NCBI GenBank assembly: GCA_964393895.1
Contig: CAYMWP010000015.1
Location: 1 to 48,666 of the forward strand
Length of the DNA: 48,666 nt
Origin: B4-G1 sp964393895
GTDB lineage: Bacteria > Chloroflexota > Anaerolineae > B4-G1
Direction of reading: 5' to 3'
In this document: one piece after another, positions 22,757 through 31,422 of the stretch
Numbering within the stretch: position 1 is the stretch's first letter
Layout: each line of letters opens with the position of its first letter
Notes under the pieces: model-generated
What the model was told of the DNA's origin: nothing
The model's database searches: none
Seen by the model: the letters and a program-made list of their open reading frames with translations, nothing else
Program-made: the position numbers and the translations under genes

Positions 22757-25417
22757 CTACCTCTCTACCCTCACATTCCCCAATTCCACCACACGCATCT
22801 CAGCGCCCGGAACATCCGCCAGCACCGGCAGCCGCTCCAGGCTGGGCCAGAGATATACACCCACCAAAAGATGGTAATCGCCGGGCGGCAACTCGCCAGG
22901 GAGCTCGATTGTCGCCGGGTAACTGAACGTGGTTCCCGGAGGCCAGGCTGAGGGGGACAGATTCTCTACCAATGGTGCGTCGAGCTGCGCCACCAGCACT
23001 CCATCTGAGGACAGCAGGTGCAGAAAGACGACGTACTGGTCATTCAACTCCACAGTAGCTTCCCAGGCCAGTGTCAAGGTCAGCGGCGTGCCGGGGTGCA
23101 ACCGCTCCTCGTTCAACCTCCAACCACGCAGTCGAACGGCATCGCCAAAGTTGACATCGAGACCCTCGCCCGGAAGCAACTCTTGTCGTGAAATGAAAGA
23201 GACGTTATCAAAGATAAAAGTGCGGCAAGTTGTACGCACGGCTCCAGGCTCGCAGGGAATCAAGGCGTTGTCGGCAGAAGGGGTGAGCAGCGCCTCGCTC
23301 CAACAGCGCGGGACATTCACTATCTGGTGGCAGCCGGCGGGCGCGTAGAAGCGAAAGACGTTCATCCCCTGAGCGAGGGTGAAGGGACGTGTGGTGTACG
23401 TATCGCGCTCGCCCACGACGAAGGAATCCAGCAACTGTTCTCCCAGATAGACTTCCAACACGGGAAAATCCAGGTGGGAGTCTACGGTGAAGCGCAGACT
23501 GCCTGTCTCCTCGCGGGTGGAGTAGAGATACATTTGACCATCGCTATCCATCCAGCGTCGCCACAGGTCTCCATCCTGCTCAGGCGGATGCCAGCCTTCC
23601 TGACTGAACGTGTAGAGATGCTCCTCCTCTGGTAAGGGAGCCTGATCAGGGACGGGATACGCGCTCAACAAGTGATCCTCATATCTGGGAGGGCCCAGCA
23701 AGGTTTCGACGAAATCGTGATATACGGGGTCGTGCTGCTCCTGCGCCAATTGGTGCAGGAGAACGTAATCTACATCCAAGTAATGCAACCAAGCTATTCT
23801 ATCGGCCAGGTTGGGGCGGGGAATGACGTCGCCTCCCGCCTGGTCCGGCCGAGCTAACCCGGACAGCGTCTCCCACCACGGCGGGGTCTCGGGGCGGAGG
23901 CGATGCACACTCCCGCCCACACAAGGGCGTCGAGCGACTGTTTGATAATAGAGCGCCCGGTGATTGATCTGCCGCCCCGTCATTCCCAGGTACAACAGCG
24001 CGCCATCGTCAGATTCTTTAGCTATGCTTTGGATGGTCGGCGGGATCTCGGCTGAACTGACCGGGAAAGGCCATATAGCAACGTACTCGAAGCCGACCCC
24101 AAGCAGCATCGGCGCCAGCAGCGCCGTCATCAAGCGGCGGCGCGCCAGCAGCGAGGAAAGCCCGGCTATTCCGTAGGCAGCGAGAACGGCCACGGCGAAC
24201 ATGGCAGCCTCGTTGAGGCGGCCTGGAGTGCGTCCGATCTGCATCAGCGGCGCCTGCTCGATCAGCGCGTAGGGAAGGGCGACGTGGTTTGGCTGCGCTT
24301 CCACTTCAAACACCAGCAGTTCGCCGCCCACCTTCAGCAACGGCCCCAGCGACAGCACGGCCGCCATCAGGGCCAACACACCCCAGACCCACGCTCTTTG
24401 TCTCTCTTTGATCAACCCCCATAGCGCCAGTCCCGCCGCCAGAACACCAGGGTAAGCCAGTCCCTCACGCAAGGACTCCAAACCAGGAAAGACCTCCTCC
24501 GCAAAGGACGGCACCAAGCCCAGCGGGTGCAGTAGCGGATGGAACTGAGATGGGGTGAAAAAGGCCAGCAGATCGGTAGAAGAGGCGACAATGCCCGTCT
24601 TGTAGAGATAATCCTCCCCCTCTCCAAAGTGCAAAACCGTAGGTAGGAGGAACGGGCCTGCCAACACGGCAGCCAGACAATACACCAGGGCCAGCGATCC
24701 CAGCCGTCGCCAGTTGAAAAACTCTTTCCCCATTCTCAGCAGGGCTATCAGAAGCACGGCCACGGTGACCGGCAGGACGAGGTAAGGCAGATGTATCACG
24801 TGAACGAGGCAGGCGAGGGCCAGGGTCAGACCAGCGAGCACGGCGGCGCTCCAGGCAGGGCGTCGAACGGTGCGCCAGAGGAACAGAGCGTAAAGAGGGA
24901 CCCAGTGAACCGTCACCTGAGGCAGATGCCCGGCCAGTACGTGCCCGGTCTTGTTGGGGAAAAAGGCAAAGATGAACCCGCCGACGAGACCTGCCCCATA
25001 GTCGCCTGTTAATTCGGCGCAGAACCAGTACATGGCCATTCCCGCCATGATGAAGGAGAGTAGGACCTGGATATTGTAGGCAGCGGCCGGGGGAAGCAAC
25101 AAGGAAAAAGGCAGCGCCTGCAAATTGACGGCGCCCCCTGTGAGCATGAAAACCAGTTCTACGCCAACGGGGTGGTTCAAAAGGCTGAGATGGACCAGGT
25201 CTATGCTGGGGTCAAACGCCGCTTGCTCCGCCCACCACAGCGTCCAGGCGTACCGATAGGCGTCCCCACGCTCTTCCCCGATGATCACCGAATCCATACG
25301 GAATGGAGCCGGGTACATCATCACTAGCGCGGTCAGGGTGTAAACGGCCAGAGCGATCAATGTCCAACGGGCGTTGGCACGGCTGACGTATCGTTTCATC
25401 TTTATCACTTCACTCAT
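22757..25417 (-). CDS. GT-C-type membrane glycosyltransferase with C-terminal beta domains
   Basis: The 886-residue protein has about 12 membrane helices in the first half; the loop GEERGDAYRYAWTLWW contains the acidic residue expected of GT-C enzymes. An extracytoplasmic part follows. One beta-rich segment has SLRFTVDSHLDFPVLEVYLG. The final about 140 residues are the domain shared across this locus: LRGWRL, VFLHLLSSDG, WPPG, LPPGDYHLLVGVYLWPSLERLP. It probably transfers a sugar from a polyprenyl phosphate donor on the outer face. ATG 25417 overlaps the upstream paralogue's stop by 8 nt; GTG 25423 is an alternative. It is the second gene of a two-gene operon. Confidence 0.8.
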   Translation of the reverse strand: MSEVIKMKRYVSRANARWTLIALAVYTLTALVMMYPAPFRMDSVIIGEERGDAYRYAWTLWWAEQAAFDPSIDLVHLSLLNHPVGVELVFMLTGGAVNLQALPFSLLLPPAAAYNIQVLLSFIMAGMAMYWFCAELTGDYGAGLVGGFIFAFFPNKTGHVLAGHLPQVTVHWVPLYALFLWRTVRRPAWSAAVLAGLTLALACLVHVIHLPYLVLPVTVAVLLIALLRMGKEFFNWRRLGSLALVYCLAAVLAGPFLLPTVLHFGEGEDYLYKTGIVASSTDLLAFFTPSQFHPLLHPLGLVPSFAEEVFPGLESLREGLAYPGVLAAGLALWGLIKERQRAWVWGVLALMAAVLSLGPLLKVGGELLVFEVEAQPNHVALPYALIEQAPLMQIGRTPGRLNEAAMFAVAVLAAYGIAGLSSLLARRRLMTALLAPMLLGVGFEYVAIWPFPVSSAEIPPTIQSIAKESDDGALLYLGMTGRQINHRALYYQTVARRPCVGGSVHRLRPETPPWWETLSGLARPDQAGGDVIPRPNLADRIAWLHYLDVDYVLLHQLAQEQHDPVYHDFVETLLGPPRYEDHLLSAYPVPDQAPLPEEEHLYTFSQEGWHPPEQDGDLWRRWMDSDGQMYLYSTREETGSLRFTVDSHLDFPVLEVYLGEQLLDSFVVGERDTYTTRPFTLAQGMNVFRFYAPAGCHQIVNVPRCWSEALLTPSADNALIPCEPGAVRTTCRTFIFDNVSFISRQELLPGEGLDVNFGDAVRLRGWRLNEERLHPGTPLTLTLAWEATVELNDQYVVFLHLLSSDGVLVAQLDAPLVENLSPSAWPPGTTFSYPATIELPGELPPGDYHLLVGVYLWPSLERLPVLADVPGAEMRVVELGNVRVER

Positions 25418-27554
25418 TGCCACCAGTCACCTGAATTTCCAAAAGCGGTATGCTGTCGTTGGGCAAGTGTTCGCCGGCGGGGCCGACTGCTGGTAGGCGA
25501 ACTCCGGTCGAGAGCTCGTACATTCCCACAGAGAGCGTGTACGCGCCAGCAAGCAACTCGGAATCGGTGACGAGCACGTACTCGTCCTGGATCACCTCCC
25601 CGTCCCACCAACTCCAGGTCGGCCGCTCACCCTGTACTGGCACGCCATCGCATTGGGCCGCCAACTGCCCCTCATTCAACAGGTGCACAAAGACGTGATA
25701 GTCCTCGTTCGCGGTTAACCGGCCATCCAATTGCCAGAACAGCGTCACGGTCAATGTGTCGCCGGCAGCAAGTTCGCTCGAACTCGAACGGTAGCCTCGC
25801 AAGTGAATCTGGTCACCGAGTTGCGCGTCCAGCCGGCGCACGCTCTCCTCTCGTAGCAACTCGGTCTTTAGCGCGGGGGCAGTGCGGTAGACGATCACCA
25901 TCTCGTCTTCGTAGAACGGAGGGGGAAAGCTGACCAGCCACTTTTGCCAGTTCTCCATTCTGGCTGAGTCGAAGAAGCGTTTGTGGAGGATGATGTATCG
26001 AATATCATGGGCGGCCAATACTGCTAACCGTTCTTCGAGATACTGGGTGGGCACGTTCTCGTTGACCAACGGCCCCAGCAATGGATCGGCATCTATGAAA
26101 TCATAAGCATCGTCAGGGGTGCGCGACACCACGCCGTCAACAATCTTCTTGCCGTGAATCGTCTGAAAGAACAAATAGTATTTGGCCTCCTGGCGGCCCA
26201 CAGGGAAATCGGCCACCGCAAAGTCTCCTTCCTCCTGGGCCAGTTGGTAAAGGAAAGGGGAGTAGGACGGCTCAGTGGTAGGAAAAGGGAAAACCCAATA
26301 CTCGAACAGGAGAAAACCTGTCCAAAGTCCCAGAGCCAGGTAAGCCAACGGTCTGCCGCGTGACGCAAGCCGCCCGTACAGCCAGCGGCTGCCAAACCCG
26401 ACCAGTACCGCCAGCGATAAAAAGGTCAGGGAATTAAGACGCAGAGGATGCCTTAGCACGCCAATGATGGGAACCGCCCAGGGCAGGTCAAAGGTACATA
26501 AAGTATCCCCCTCCCACCTGACCTGCGACCCCAGCGAGAGGGCGAAGAACACCAGGCCAGTCAACCACCAGAAACGGGTCCTGCGGCGGGCGGATGCGAC
26601 GCCAGCAACCGCCAGGCCCAGAGCTGCGTACCCCAGATAAGCCGGCAAATTCCTGGTGTAGCCGATCCTAGAGTTAATTTCCAAGACGAGGGGGCCAAAC
26701 ACCGGATGCAGCCGGTTGGGGATGAAGAATGAGAGCAGGTCATTTCCCCGTCCCTCCTCGACACTGACGGTCATATAGGAGGCGCCAGAAGCGAGCAACT
26801 CGCGGACGACAGGCCACAGGAAAGGCGTTATCCCCAGAACGACTATGATAACCAGCAGGATCAGGTGGCGGAACACGCCCGGCGTCCAGCTTGCCCGCTC
26901 GAAGAGCAGGTCGTAGAGCAGGTAGAGCGCCGTCCATCCCGCCAGCATCAGCATCAAGTGCCAGCTCGATAGCGCCGTCAGCAAGAACCACAAGGCGGCC
27001 AACAACGTCTGTTTGATCCGCTCTACGCCAGAGGTGTGAATCGTCCGCGCAAGAGCCAGCGCAAACAGGGGCACGAACTGTGTCGTGACCAGGACAGGGT
27101 GGGAACTCTGAAACAGATGGTAGGGATGAAAAGCAAAAACGACCCCAGCGACGAAAGCGGCTGGCCGACAGCCGGTCAGATGATTTGCCAGCAGGTACAT
27201 GCCAAAGCCGCTCAAGACGTAGGTCAACAGGATTGCCAGGTTGTAAGCTGTGAAATGGCCGACCAGCGGGGTCAGGAGCAGCGAGATAACAGTGTTGACG
27301 TGGCTAAAGCTGTGGAAGACGAGGCTGGTCCCCTGGGGATAGAACATGTGGTCAGTACGGTAAAAGTCCAGATTCTCCGTCAGGACCTTCTTGGTCCACC
27401 AATCAGCCCAGGGATTGATCAATACATCCACGTCGTCGCCTGCCAGATGGGTGGGCATCTGCGCAGGCAAAGGCCAGGTCATCGCTATCGTCAGAACGCA
27501 GTAGATGCCCAACACTGCCACGTCACGATAGTGCTTGCGCGTCCAACTCGTCAT
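25410..27554 (-). CDS. GT-C-type membrane glycosyltransferase with C-terminal beta domain
   Basis: The 714-residue protein has about 12 helices and is paralogous to the following gene at 22757. The first loop reads LAGDDVDVLINPWADWW, the same GD-xxx-W-xx-WW pattern. A second conserved stretch is AFHPYHLFQSSHPVLVTTQFVPLFAL. The C-terminal about 140 residues are the locus-wide domain (HLRGYRSSSS, TVTLFWQLDG, YHVFVHLLNEG, AGAYTLSVGMYELSTGVRLP). The donor is probably a polyprenyl-phosphate sugar; the acceptor is unknown. ATG 27554 has no Shine-Dalgarno and follows a -10 box by 7 nt, which suggests a leaderless mRNA. Confidence 0.82.
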   Translation of the reverse strand: MTSWTRKHYRDVAVLGIYCVLTIAMTWPLPAQMPTHLAGDDVDVLINPWADWWTKKVLTENLDFYRTDHMFYPQGTSLVFHSFSHVNTVISLLLTPLVGHFTAYNLAILLTYVLSGFGMYLLANHLTGCRPAAFVAGVVFAFHPYHLFQSSHPVLVTTQFVPLFALALARTIHTSGVERIKQTLLAALWFLLTALSSWHLMLMLAGWTALYLLYDLLFERASWTPGVFRHLILLVIIVVLGITPFLWPVVRELLASGASYMTVSVEEGRGNDLLSFFIPNRLHPVFGPLVLEINSRIGYTRNLPAYLGYAALGLAVAGVASARRRTRFWWLTGLVFFALSLGSQVRWEGDTLCTFDLPWAVPIIGVLRHPLRLNSLTFLSLAVLVGFGSRWLYGRLASRGRPLAYLALGLWTGFLLFEYWVFPFPTTEPSYSPFLYQLAQEEGDFAVADFPVGRQEAKYYLFFQTIHGKKIVDGVVSRTPDDAYDFIDADPLLGPLVNENVPTQYLEERLAVLAAHDIRYIILHKRFFDSARMENWQKWLVSFPPPFYEDEMVIVYRTAPALKTELLREESVRRLDAQLGDQIHLRGYRSSSSELAAGDTLTVTLFWQLDGRLTANEDYHVFVHLLNEGQLAAQCDGVPVQGERPTWSWWDGEVIQDEYVLVTDSELLAGAYTLSVGMYELSTGVRLPAVGPAGEHLPNDSIPLLEIQVTGGNE

Positions 27555-27561
27555 AGGTGTT

Positions 27562-27570
27562 ATTCTACCA
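27562..27570 (-). promoter_or_regulatory. Extended -10 element 7 nt before ATG 27554
   Basis: The minus-strand reading is TGGTAGAAT, an extended -10; only a weak -35 can be found. The 7-nt distance to the ATG and lack of a Shine-Dalgarno point to leaderless translation. Confidence 0.45.
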
Positions 27571-27621
27571 CTTTCTGGGAAAAAGTCGTGCCCGCGTCTC
27601 TGCTCCAGACAATACCAGTGT

Positions 27622-27650
27622 TTGACTTCTCCCAGTTGGTATGGGATAAT
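27622..27650 (+). promoter_or_regulatory. Promoter of the GT39 gene at 27680
   Basis: TTGACT (27622-27627), 17-bp spacer, GATAAT (27645-27650) preceded by TGG (extended -10). The start is near 27657. It shares the 125-bp divergent spacer with the minus-strand GT-C operon. Confidence 0.65.
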
Positions 27651-27679
27651 TTTGTGGTGTTAGAACTGGTATTTCATCC

Positions 27680-30067
27680 TTGAGGCCGACAAAAGTGACA
27701 AAATCTCTGCCGCACGCAATTCGCAATTCGCAATTCGCTATTCGCATGATTGCCGTCGTGCTGCTGATCCTATTTTTCGCCCAGGCGGTGACAGCCATAC
27801 CGCGACTCTCGCTGACCGCCGACGAGCCGGTCTACATGGGGGCCGGATACGCCTTCCTGTGCAGCGGCGACCTGCGTATGGCGACCTCGGTCCAGCATCC
27901 CCCCTTGATGCAGGGACTGGTGGCACTGCCATTGCTGCTGCAACCCGGCCCAGAGTTGAGCGCGCTTGAAGGGTGGGATACGGCCGAGATGGCCCGCTTC
28001 GCGCCGGCCTTCGTGGCCTGGTACGGAGACGCGCTCGACGCGGCCACCTTTGCAGCGCGGGTGCCGGTGGTGTTGGCGGCGCTGCTGTGGGCCGCCCTCC
28101 TCTTCCGCTGGGCCGCCGATTGGTTCGGCTCCTGGGGCGGGATCGTGGCGCTGGCCTTGTTCGTCTTCGATCCCAATATCCTGGCCCACGCCACCCTGGC
28201 GACCAACGACGTAGGATTCGCGGCCTTTAGCTTTATCGCCGTGTTCGCCGCTATGCGGCTCATCAAGCGCCAATCTTGGCGCTATCTGGTGTTGGCGGGA
28301 TTGGCGCTGGGAGCCAGCTTGAGCAGCAAGTCTTCCGGCTTTTTCACCGCGCTGGTGTTGGCGACGCTGTTCCCTTTGTCAGCGTTGTTCGGCGGCAAGG
28401 GGCGCACCCGCCGGGTTGGGCGTGCGGTCCTACAACTATCGTTCGTCCTGCTCTTGGGTCTGCTGGTGCTTTGGGCAACCTACGGCTTCGAATTCCGGCC
28501 CGTCCCTCTGGCAACGCAGTGGGAAGTGTGGCGCGAGATGCGCAACCACCTGGCAGAGGGGCACACCGCTTATTTGATGGGTCAGATTAGCGACACTGGC
28601 TGGTTGGCCTATTACCCCCTGGCTTTCGTGCTCAAGACGTCACCCGCTACCCTGCTGTTATTGGCTCTAGCGTTGGTCACATTCGCCATTCGCGTGCAAC
28701 CTCCGGTTGCCTGCCATCTCGCCATTCGCCATTCGCAACTCGCTATGTGGGTCTATCTCGGCGGCTACGGTGCGGCCACGCTGCTGAGCAAAGTCGGCAC
28801 CGGATACCGCTTCCTGCTGCCAATACTGCCCTTCTGCTTCCTCCTCATCGCCAGCCTGGCCACTTTACGCCTTGCGTCTCACGTTTCACGTTTCACGCAT
28901 CACGTTTTACGTTTTACGTTCTACGCATTACTATTTTGCTCCATCATTGGAACCCTCCGCATCCATCCCCACTACCTCACCTATTTCAACTTTTTGGCCG
29001 GTGGGCCGGCAGGCGGTCACCGCTACCTGGTGGACTCGAACCTCGACTGGGGGCAATCATTCCAGGCTCTCAAAACGTACCTGGACGAGCAAGAGATCAA
29101 GCAGGTGTGGCTGAGTTACTATACCTACACCGACCCAGCGCTCTATGGCATCAACTATCAGCCCATCGCGCCTGCGCTCGGCGCGCCGCCAGTGCTGCCT
29201 TCTCGCTTCGACCCCGCGCCGGGGGCCTATGCCATCGGCGCGACCACACTACAGGGAGTGATGCTGGCGGACTCGGACACGTATGATTGGTTCCGGCATA
29301 GGGAACCGATAGCTCGTCCGGGAAACGGGTTGTTCGTGTACCAGGTGAACCCTCACGACGAATCACCTGCCTGGCTGGCCCAATGCACCGTGCCCGTGGC
29401 CCCCCTCTCCGCCGAGGCAGCGGAGGAAGGGTTTGGTCGGAGCGATCTGCGCACAGCTTGCTTTGATTGCACGTCGGGCTGGCTTTATCCGAACGGCGGG
29501 GAGTCTCCTGGGTGGTACGCGCTGTGCCTGGACACGGCCCGCAGTGACGACCCGTTCATCCAGGCTCACCTGGCGGAAAGTACCCCGGGTTACGAGCAGC
29601 GAGAGGCGCGAGCGTTGCCTCCGTTTGCCATCTATGAACAGGTTTCCCCACCCGCGACGCCGCGCTTCACACCTGATACCGCTACCCGCATCGGTTATTT
29701 GACTTTCCTGGGCTATACTGGCGTTGACTCCCTTCCAATTGAGCCCGGACGGACGGTCGAGATAGAGACCTGGTGGCGAGTGGGCAGTCTGCCGAAGCGG
29801 CCTCTTTCAATTATGCTGCATCTGGTGGGACCGGGCGGCGCTGTTATCACGGGTGATGGGCTGGGGGTGCCGATCGAGAACTGGCAGATCGGCGACGTCA
29901 TCGTCCAGCGTCACGTGCTGCCTCTACCGGCAGACGCGCCGCCGGGGGAATACACGCCGACGACGGGGGTCTACTGGCTCGACACGATGGAGCGGTGGAA
30001 AGTGGAAGGGGAACAGGCCGGGGATCAATTGACGCTCCCAGCGCTGGCAGTGGATGCCGAAAGGTAA
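27680..30067 (+). CDS. GT39-type glycosyltransferase (ArnT/PMT-like) with C-terminal extension
   Basis: The 795-residue protein has about 12 helices to residue 440. The GT-C acidic motif is LTADEPVYMG (D48, E49), followed by FDPNILAHATLATND and, at about 452, SNLDWGQSF. After the membrane part comes a segment with two conserved cysteine motifs, AWLAQC (about 568) and FDCT (about 596), then the locus-wide beta domain (about 667-793). The start is uncertain: TTG 27680 reads through an ATTCGCA repeat, while ATG 27746 removes it but shortens the N-terminus relative to the paralogues; neither has a Shine-Dalgarno. Two repeat tracts, 28681-28744 and 28875-28929, are translated within it. Confidence 0.82.
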   Translation: MRPTKVTKSLPHAIRNSQFAIRMIAVVLLILFFAQAVTAIPRLSLTADEPVYMGAGYAFLCSGDLRMATSVQHPPLMQGLVALPLLLQPGPELSALEGWDTAEMARFAPAFVAWYGDALDAATFAARVPVVLAALLWAALLFRWAADWFGSWGGIVALALFVFDPNILAHATLATNDVGFAAFSFIAVFAAMRLIKRQSWRYLVLAGLALGASLSSKSSGFFTALVLATLFPLSALFGGKGRTRRVGRAVLQLSFVLLLGLLVLWATYGFEFRPVPLATQWEVWREMRNHLAEGHTAYLMGQISDTGWLAYYPLAFVLKTSPATLLLLALALVTFAIRVQPPVACHLAIRHSQLAMWVYLGGYGAATLLSKVGTGYRFLLPILPFCFLLIASLATLRLASHVSRFTHHVLRFTFYALLFCSIIGTLRIHPHYLTYFNFLAGGPAGGHRYLVDSNLDWGQSFQALKTYLDEQEIKQVWLSYYTYTDPALYGINYQPIAPALGAPPVLPSRFDPAPGAYAIGATTLQGVMLADSDTYDWFRHREPIARPGNGLFVYQVNPHDESPAWLAQCTVPVAPLSAEAAEEGFGRSDLRTACFDCTSGWLYPNGGESPGWYALCLDTARSDDPFIQAHLAESTPGYEQREARALPPFAIYEQVSPPATPRFTPDTATRIGYLTFLGYTGVDSLPIEPGRTVEIETWWRVGSLPKRPLSIMLHLVGPGGAVITGDGLGVPIENWQIGDVIVQRHVLPLPADAPPGEYTPTTGVYWLDTMERWKVEGEQAGDQLTLPALAVDAER
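27715..27745 (+). repeat. ATTCGCA heptanucleotide repeat immediately before ATG 27746
   Basis: Four tandem near-copies of CAATTCG end exactly at the possible start codon. Read from TTG 27680 they encode AIRNSQFAIR. The unit has no stop codon in any forward frame. Confidence 0.7.
28681..28744 (+). repeat. ATTCGCC repeat translated inside the GT39 gene
   Basis: Two clusters of ATTCGCC/ATTCGCA words (28681-28694 and 28720-28744) flank a G/C-rich piece. They encode FAIR and LAIRHSQLAM between two membrane helices. The reading frame is kept. Confidence 0.65.
28875..28929 (+). repeat. ACGTTTC/ACGTTTT heptanucleotide repeat inside the GT39 gene
   Basis: Seven to eight tandem heptamers of the type TTTCACG, TTTTACG or CATCACG encode SHVSRFTHHVLRFTFYA at the start of a membrane helix. 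The same position is occupied by related tracts in the paralogues (32561-32641 and 37248-37300). Confidence 0.75.
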
Positions 30068-30074
30068 CCGGAGG

Positions 30075-30119
30075 CTCGTTCCTGCCCTCGCTTCTTCTCA
30101 AAGCAGGGGCAGGAGCGAG
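30075..30119. terminator. Convergent-gene hairpin, likely bidirectional terminator
   Basis: CTCGTTCCTGCCC (30075-30087) pairs with GGGCAGGAGCGAG (30107-30119) over 13 bp with one G-T wobble. An inner GCTT/AAGC stem tightens the 19-nt loop. It lies between the stops of two convergent genes. There is no T-run, so function as an intrinsic terminator is uncertain. Confidence 0.5.
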
Positions 30120-30132
30120 GACAACCTCACCT

Positions 30133-31251
30133 CTATTGGGTGGTGAAAGTCAACTCATTTGAAACCCAGGTGACACACTGCCCGCCGGAGAGGCCCCGAG
30201 ATGCGACAATGTAGGTGTACTCTTGTCCTGATGTCAGTCCGGTAATGGTCGCCGAGTGCGAAGTAGTGGGCGTCTTGTTCAAAGTCGTCGCCTGCCAGGG
30301 CGAACCTGCACGGGAAACCAGCGGCAGGTAGATTTTGTTAGGAAGAGTAGACGGCGTACCATCAGATGAAACTTGCTGATAATACACCTGCCCCAGCGCG
30401 GCGGCGCTCGTCGTCCAGTTTATCTGGGCCGTCGTGCTGGTGGTGACTACCGACGTGATGTTAATCCCGCTGGGAGAAGGCGGATCGTCGGGGTCAATGA
30501 TCTGTGACGGCGTCACGTCTGCTAAAGAGCCAGTATCCCAATGGATCTTGTGCGAGTTCCCGCCGCTGGCATCGGCGTACGTAAAGACGGCGATTGTATC
30601 GTTCAATGCCTCGGCGGTCACCTCGAGCAGGCCAAAGCCGCTAGTGTATTTATGAGAGTCTCCCCACACCATCGTCGAGGGCCAGGTGTGAACCGCCGGG
30701 TCGGTTGCCGAATCTGGATGCCACCCTGCCTGATCAATGCCCACTTTCAGAGCGGTCAGGCTGTCGCTCACTTCTTCTTGTCTGGAATAACCGTACATCT
30801 GAAACTGATAGGTGAGGCAAGGAGTAACACCAGGTATCTCTTGGTAAAGTCCGGCCACCTGACGCCCAGACCAGGGCCAAATCTTGACGGATTCTGGGGC
30901 AGAATGTACGTGGTTAACGTTGTGGTCGCAATCCACGACGGCCGTGCCATCCAAGAACCAGATCCGCCAGTCCTGGGAGTCGCTGTACGTGTTGCCTGCC
31001 GGGACCCACACGCCTGCTGGGTAGGAGCTTTGATAGCGCAGGTGAAACTCGTACCAGATGCCGTTATCAAAGTTGGGATTGTGCAGCGAGGCCGCGGCAG
31101 CGACCGCGTTATCGCCCGCTGGGTTGGGGGGAGCAACACCCTCCCCGGCGTAGACGTGAGGGGACTGGACGAGAGGCGCAAAAGCCGCCAGCGCGATCAA
31201 CACAGCCACCAGCCCCAGGATCAAATGTAAACGGTGAAATGGAAATCTCAT
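30133..31251 (-). CDS. Secreted protein with N-terminal jelly-roll-like domain and FN3-type domain
   Basis: The 372-residue protein has a Sec signal (basic MRFPFHR, hydrophobic 9-27, A-x-A-type site near 33-36). The central part (about 55-240) is a beta-rich, Trp/Asp-rich domain of carbohydrate-binding appearance, with cysteines in VDCDHN and TPCLTYQF. The end (about 262-372) is an FN3-like domain (TTAQINWTTS, ATITGLTSGQEYTYIV). It is interrupted by a KIYLPLVSR linker of the type common in Chloroflexota exported proteins. The molecular role is unknown. AAGGAGG before ATG 31251 and a near-consensus promoter suggest strong expression, unlike the neighbouring glycosyltransferases. Confidence 0.78.
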   Translation of the reverse strand: MRFPFHRLHLILGLVAVLIALAAFAPLVQSPHVYAGEGVAPPNPAGDNAVAAAASLHNPNFDNGIWYEFHLRYQSSYPAGVWVPAGNTYSDSQDWRIWFLDGTAVVDCDHNVNHVHSAPESVKIWPWSGRQVAGLYQEIPGVTPCLTYQFQMYGYSRQEEVSDSLTALKVGIDQAGWHPDSATDPAVHTWPSTMVWGDSHKYTSGFGLLEVTAEALNDTIAVFTYADASGGNSHKIHWDTGSLADVTPSQIIDPDDPPSPSGINITSVVTTSTTAQINWTTSAAALGQVYYQQVSSDGTPSTLPNKIYLPLVSRAGSPWQATTLNKTPTTSHSATITGLTSGQEYTYIVASRGLSGGQCVTWVSNELTFTTQ

Positions 31252-31319
31252 TTTAGAATCCTCCTTGTTCGCAATTCAGGGACCAGAACAGATTGCCCCA
31301 CATCCCTTTGCAGGGGGGC

Positions 31320-31348
31320 AGTATAAGTGAAAGTGGTACAGGTGTCAA
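31320..31348 (-). promoter_or_regulatory. Near-consensus promoter of the secreted-protein gene
   Basis: The minus strand reads TTGACA (reverse of 31343-31348), 17-bp spacer, TATACT (reverse of 31320-31325). The about 60-nt leader contains a GCCCC/GGGGC hairpin and ends with AAGGAGG before ATG 31251. Confidence 0.75.
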
Positions 31349-31383
31349 GGTGAGTAGGTACATGGTTTTCGCCCATTGCCCTC

Positions 31384-31411
31384 TTGCCAGAAGCCTGGAC
31401 AATGGTACAAT
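31384..31411 (+). promoter_or_regulatory. Promoter of the GT-C operon starting at 31423
   Basis: TTGCCA (31384-31389), 16-bp spacer, TACAAT (31406-31411) preceded by TGG (extended -10). ATG 31423 begins 11 nt after the -10 box, so the leader would be only a few nucleotides. Confidence 0.55.
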
Positions 31412-31422
31412 GGTTCGCCAGC

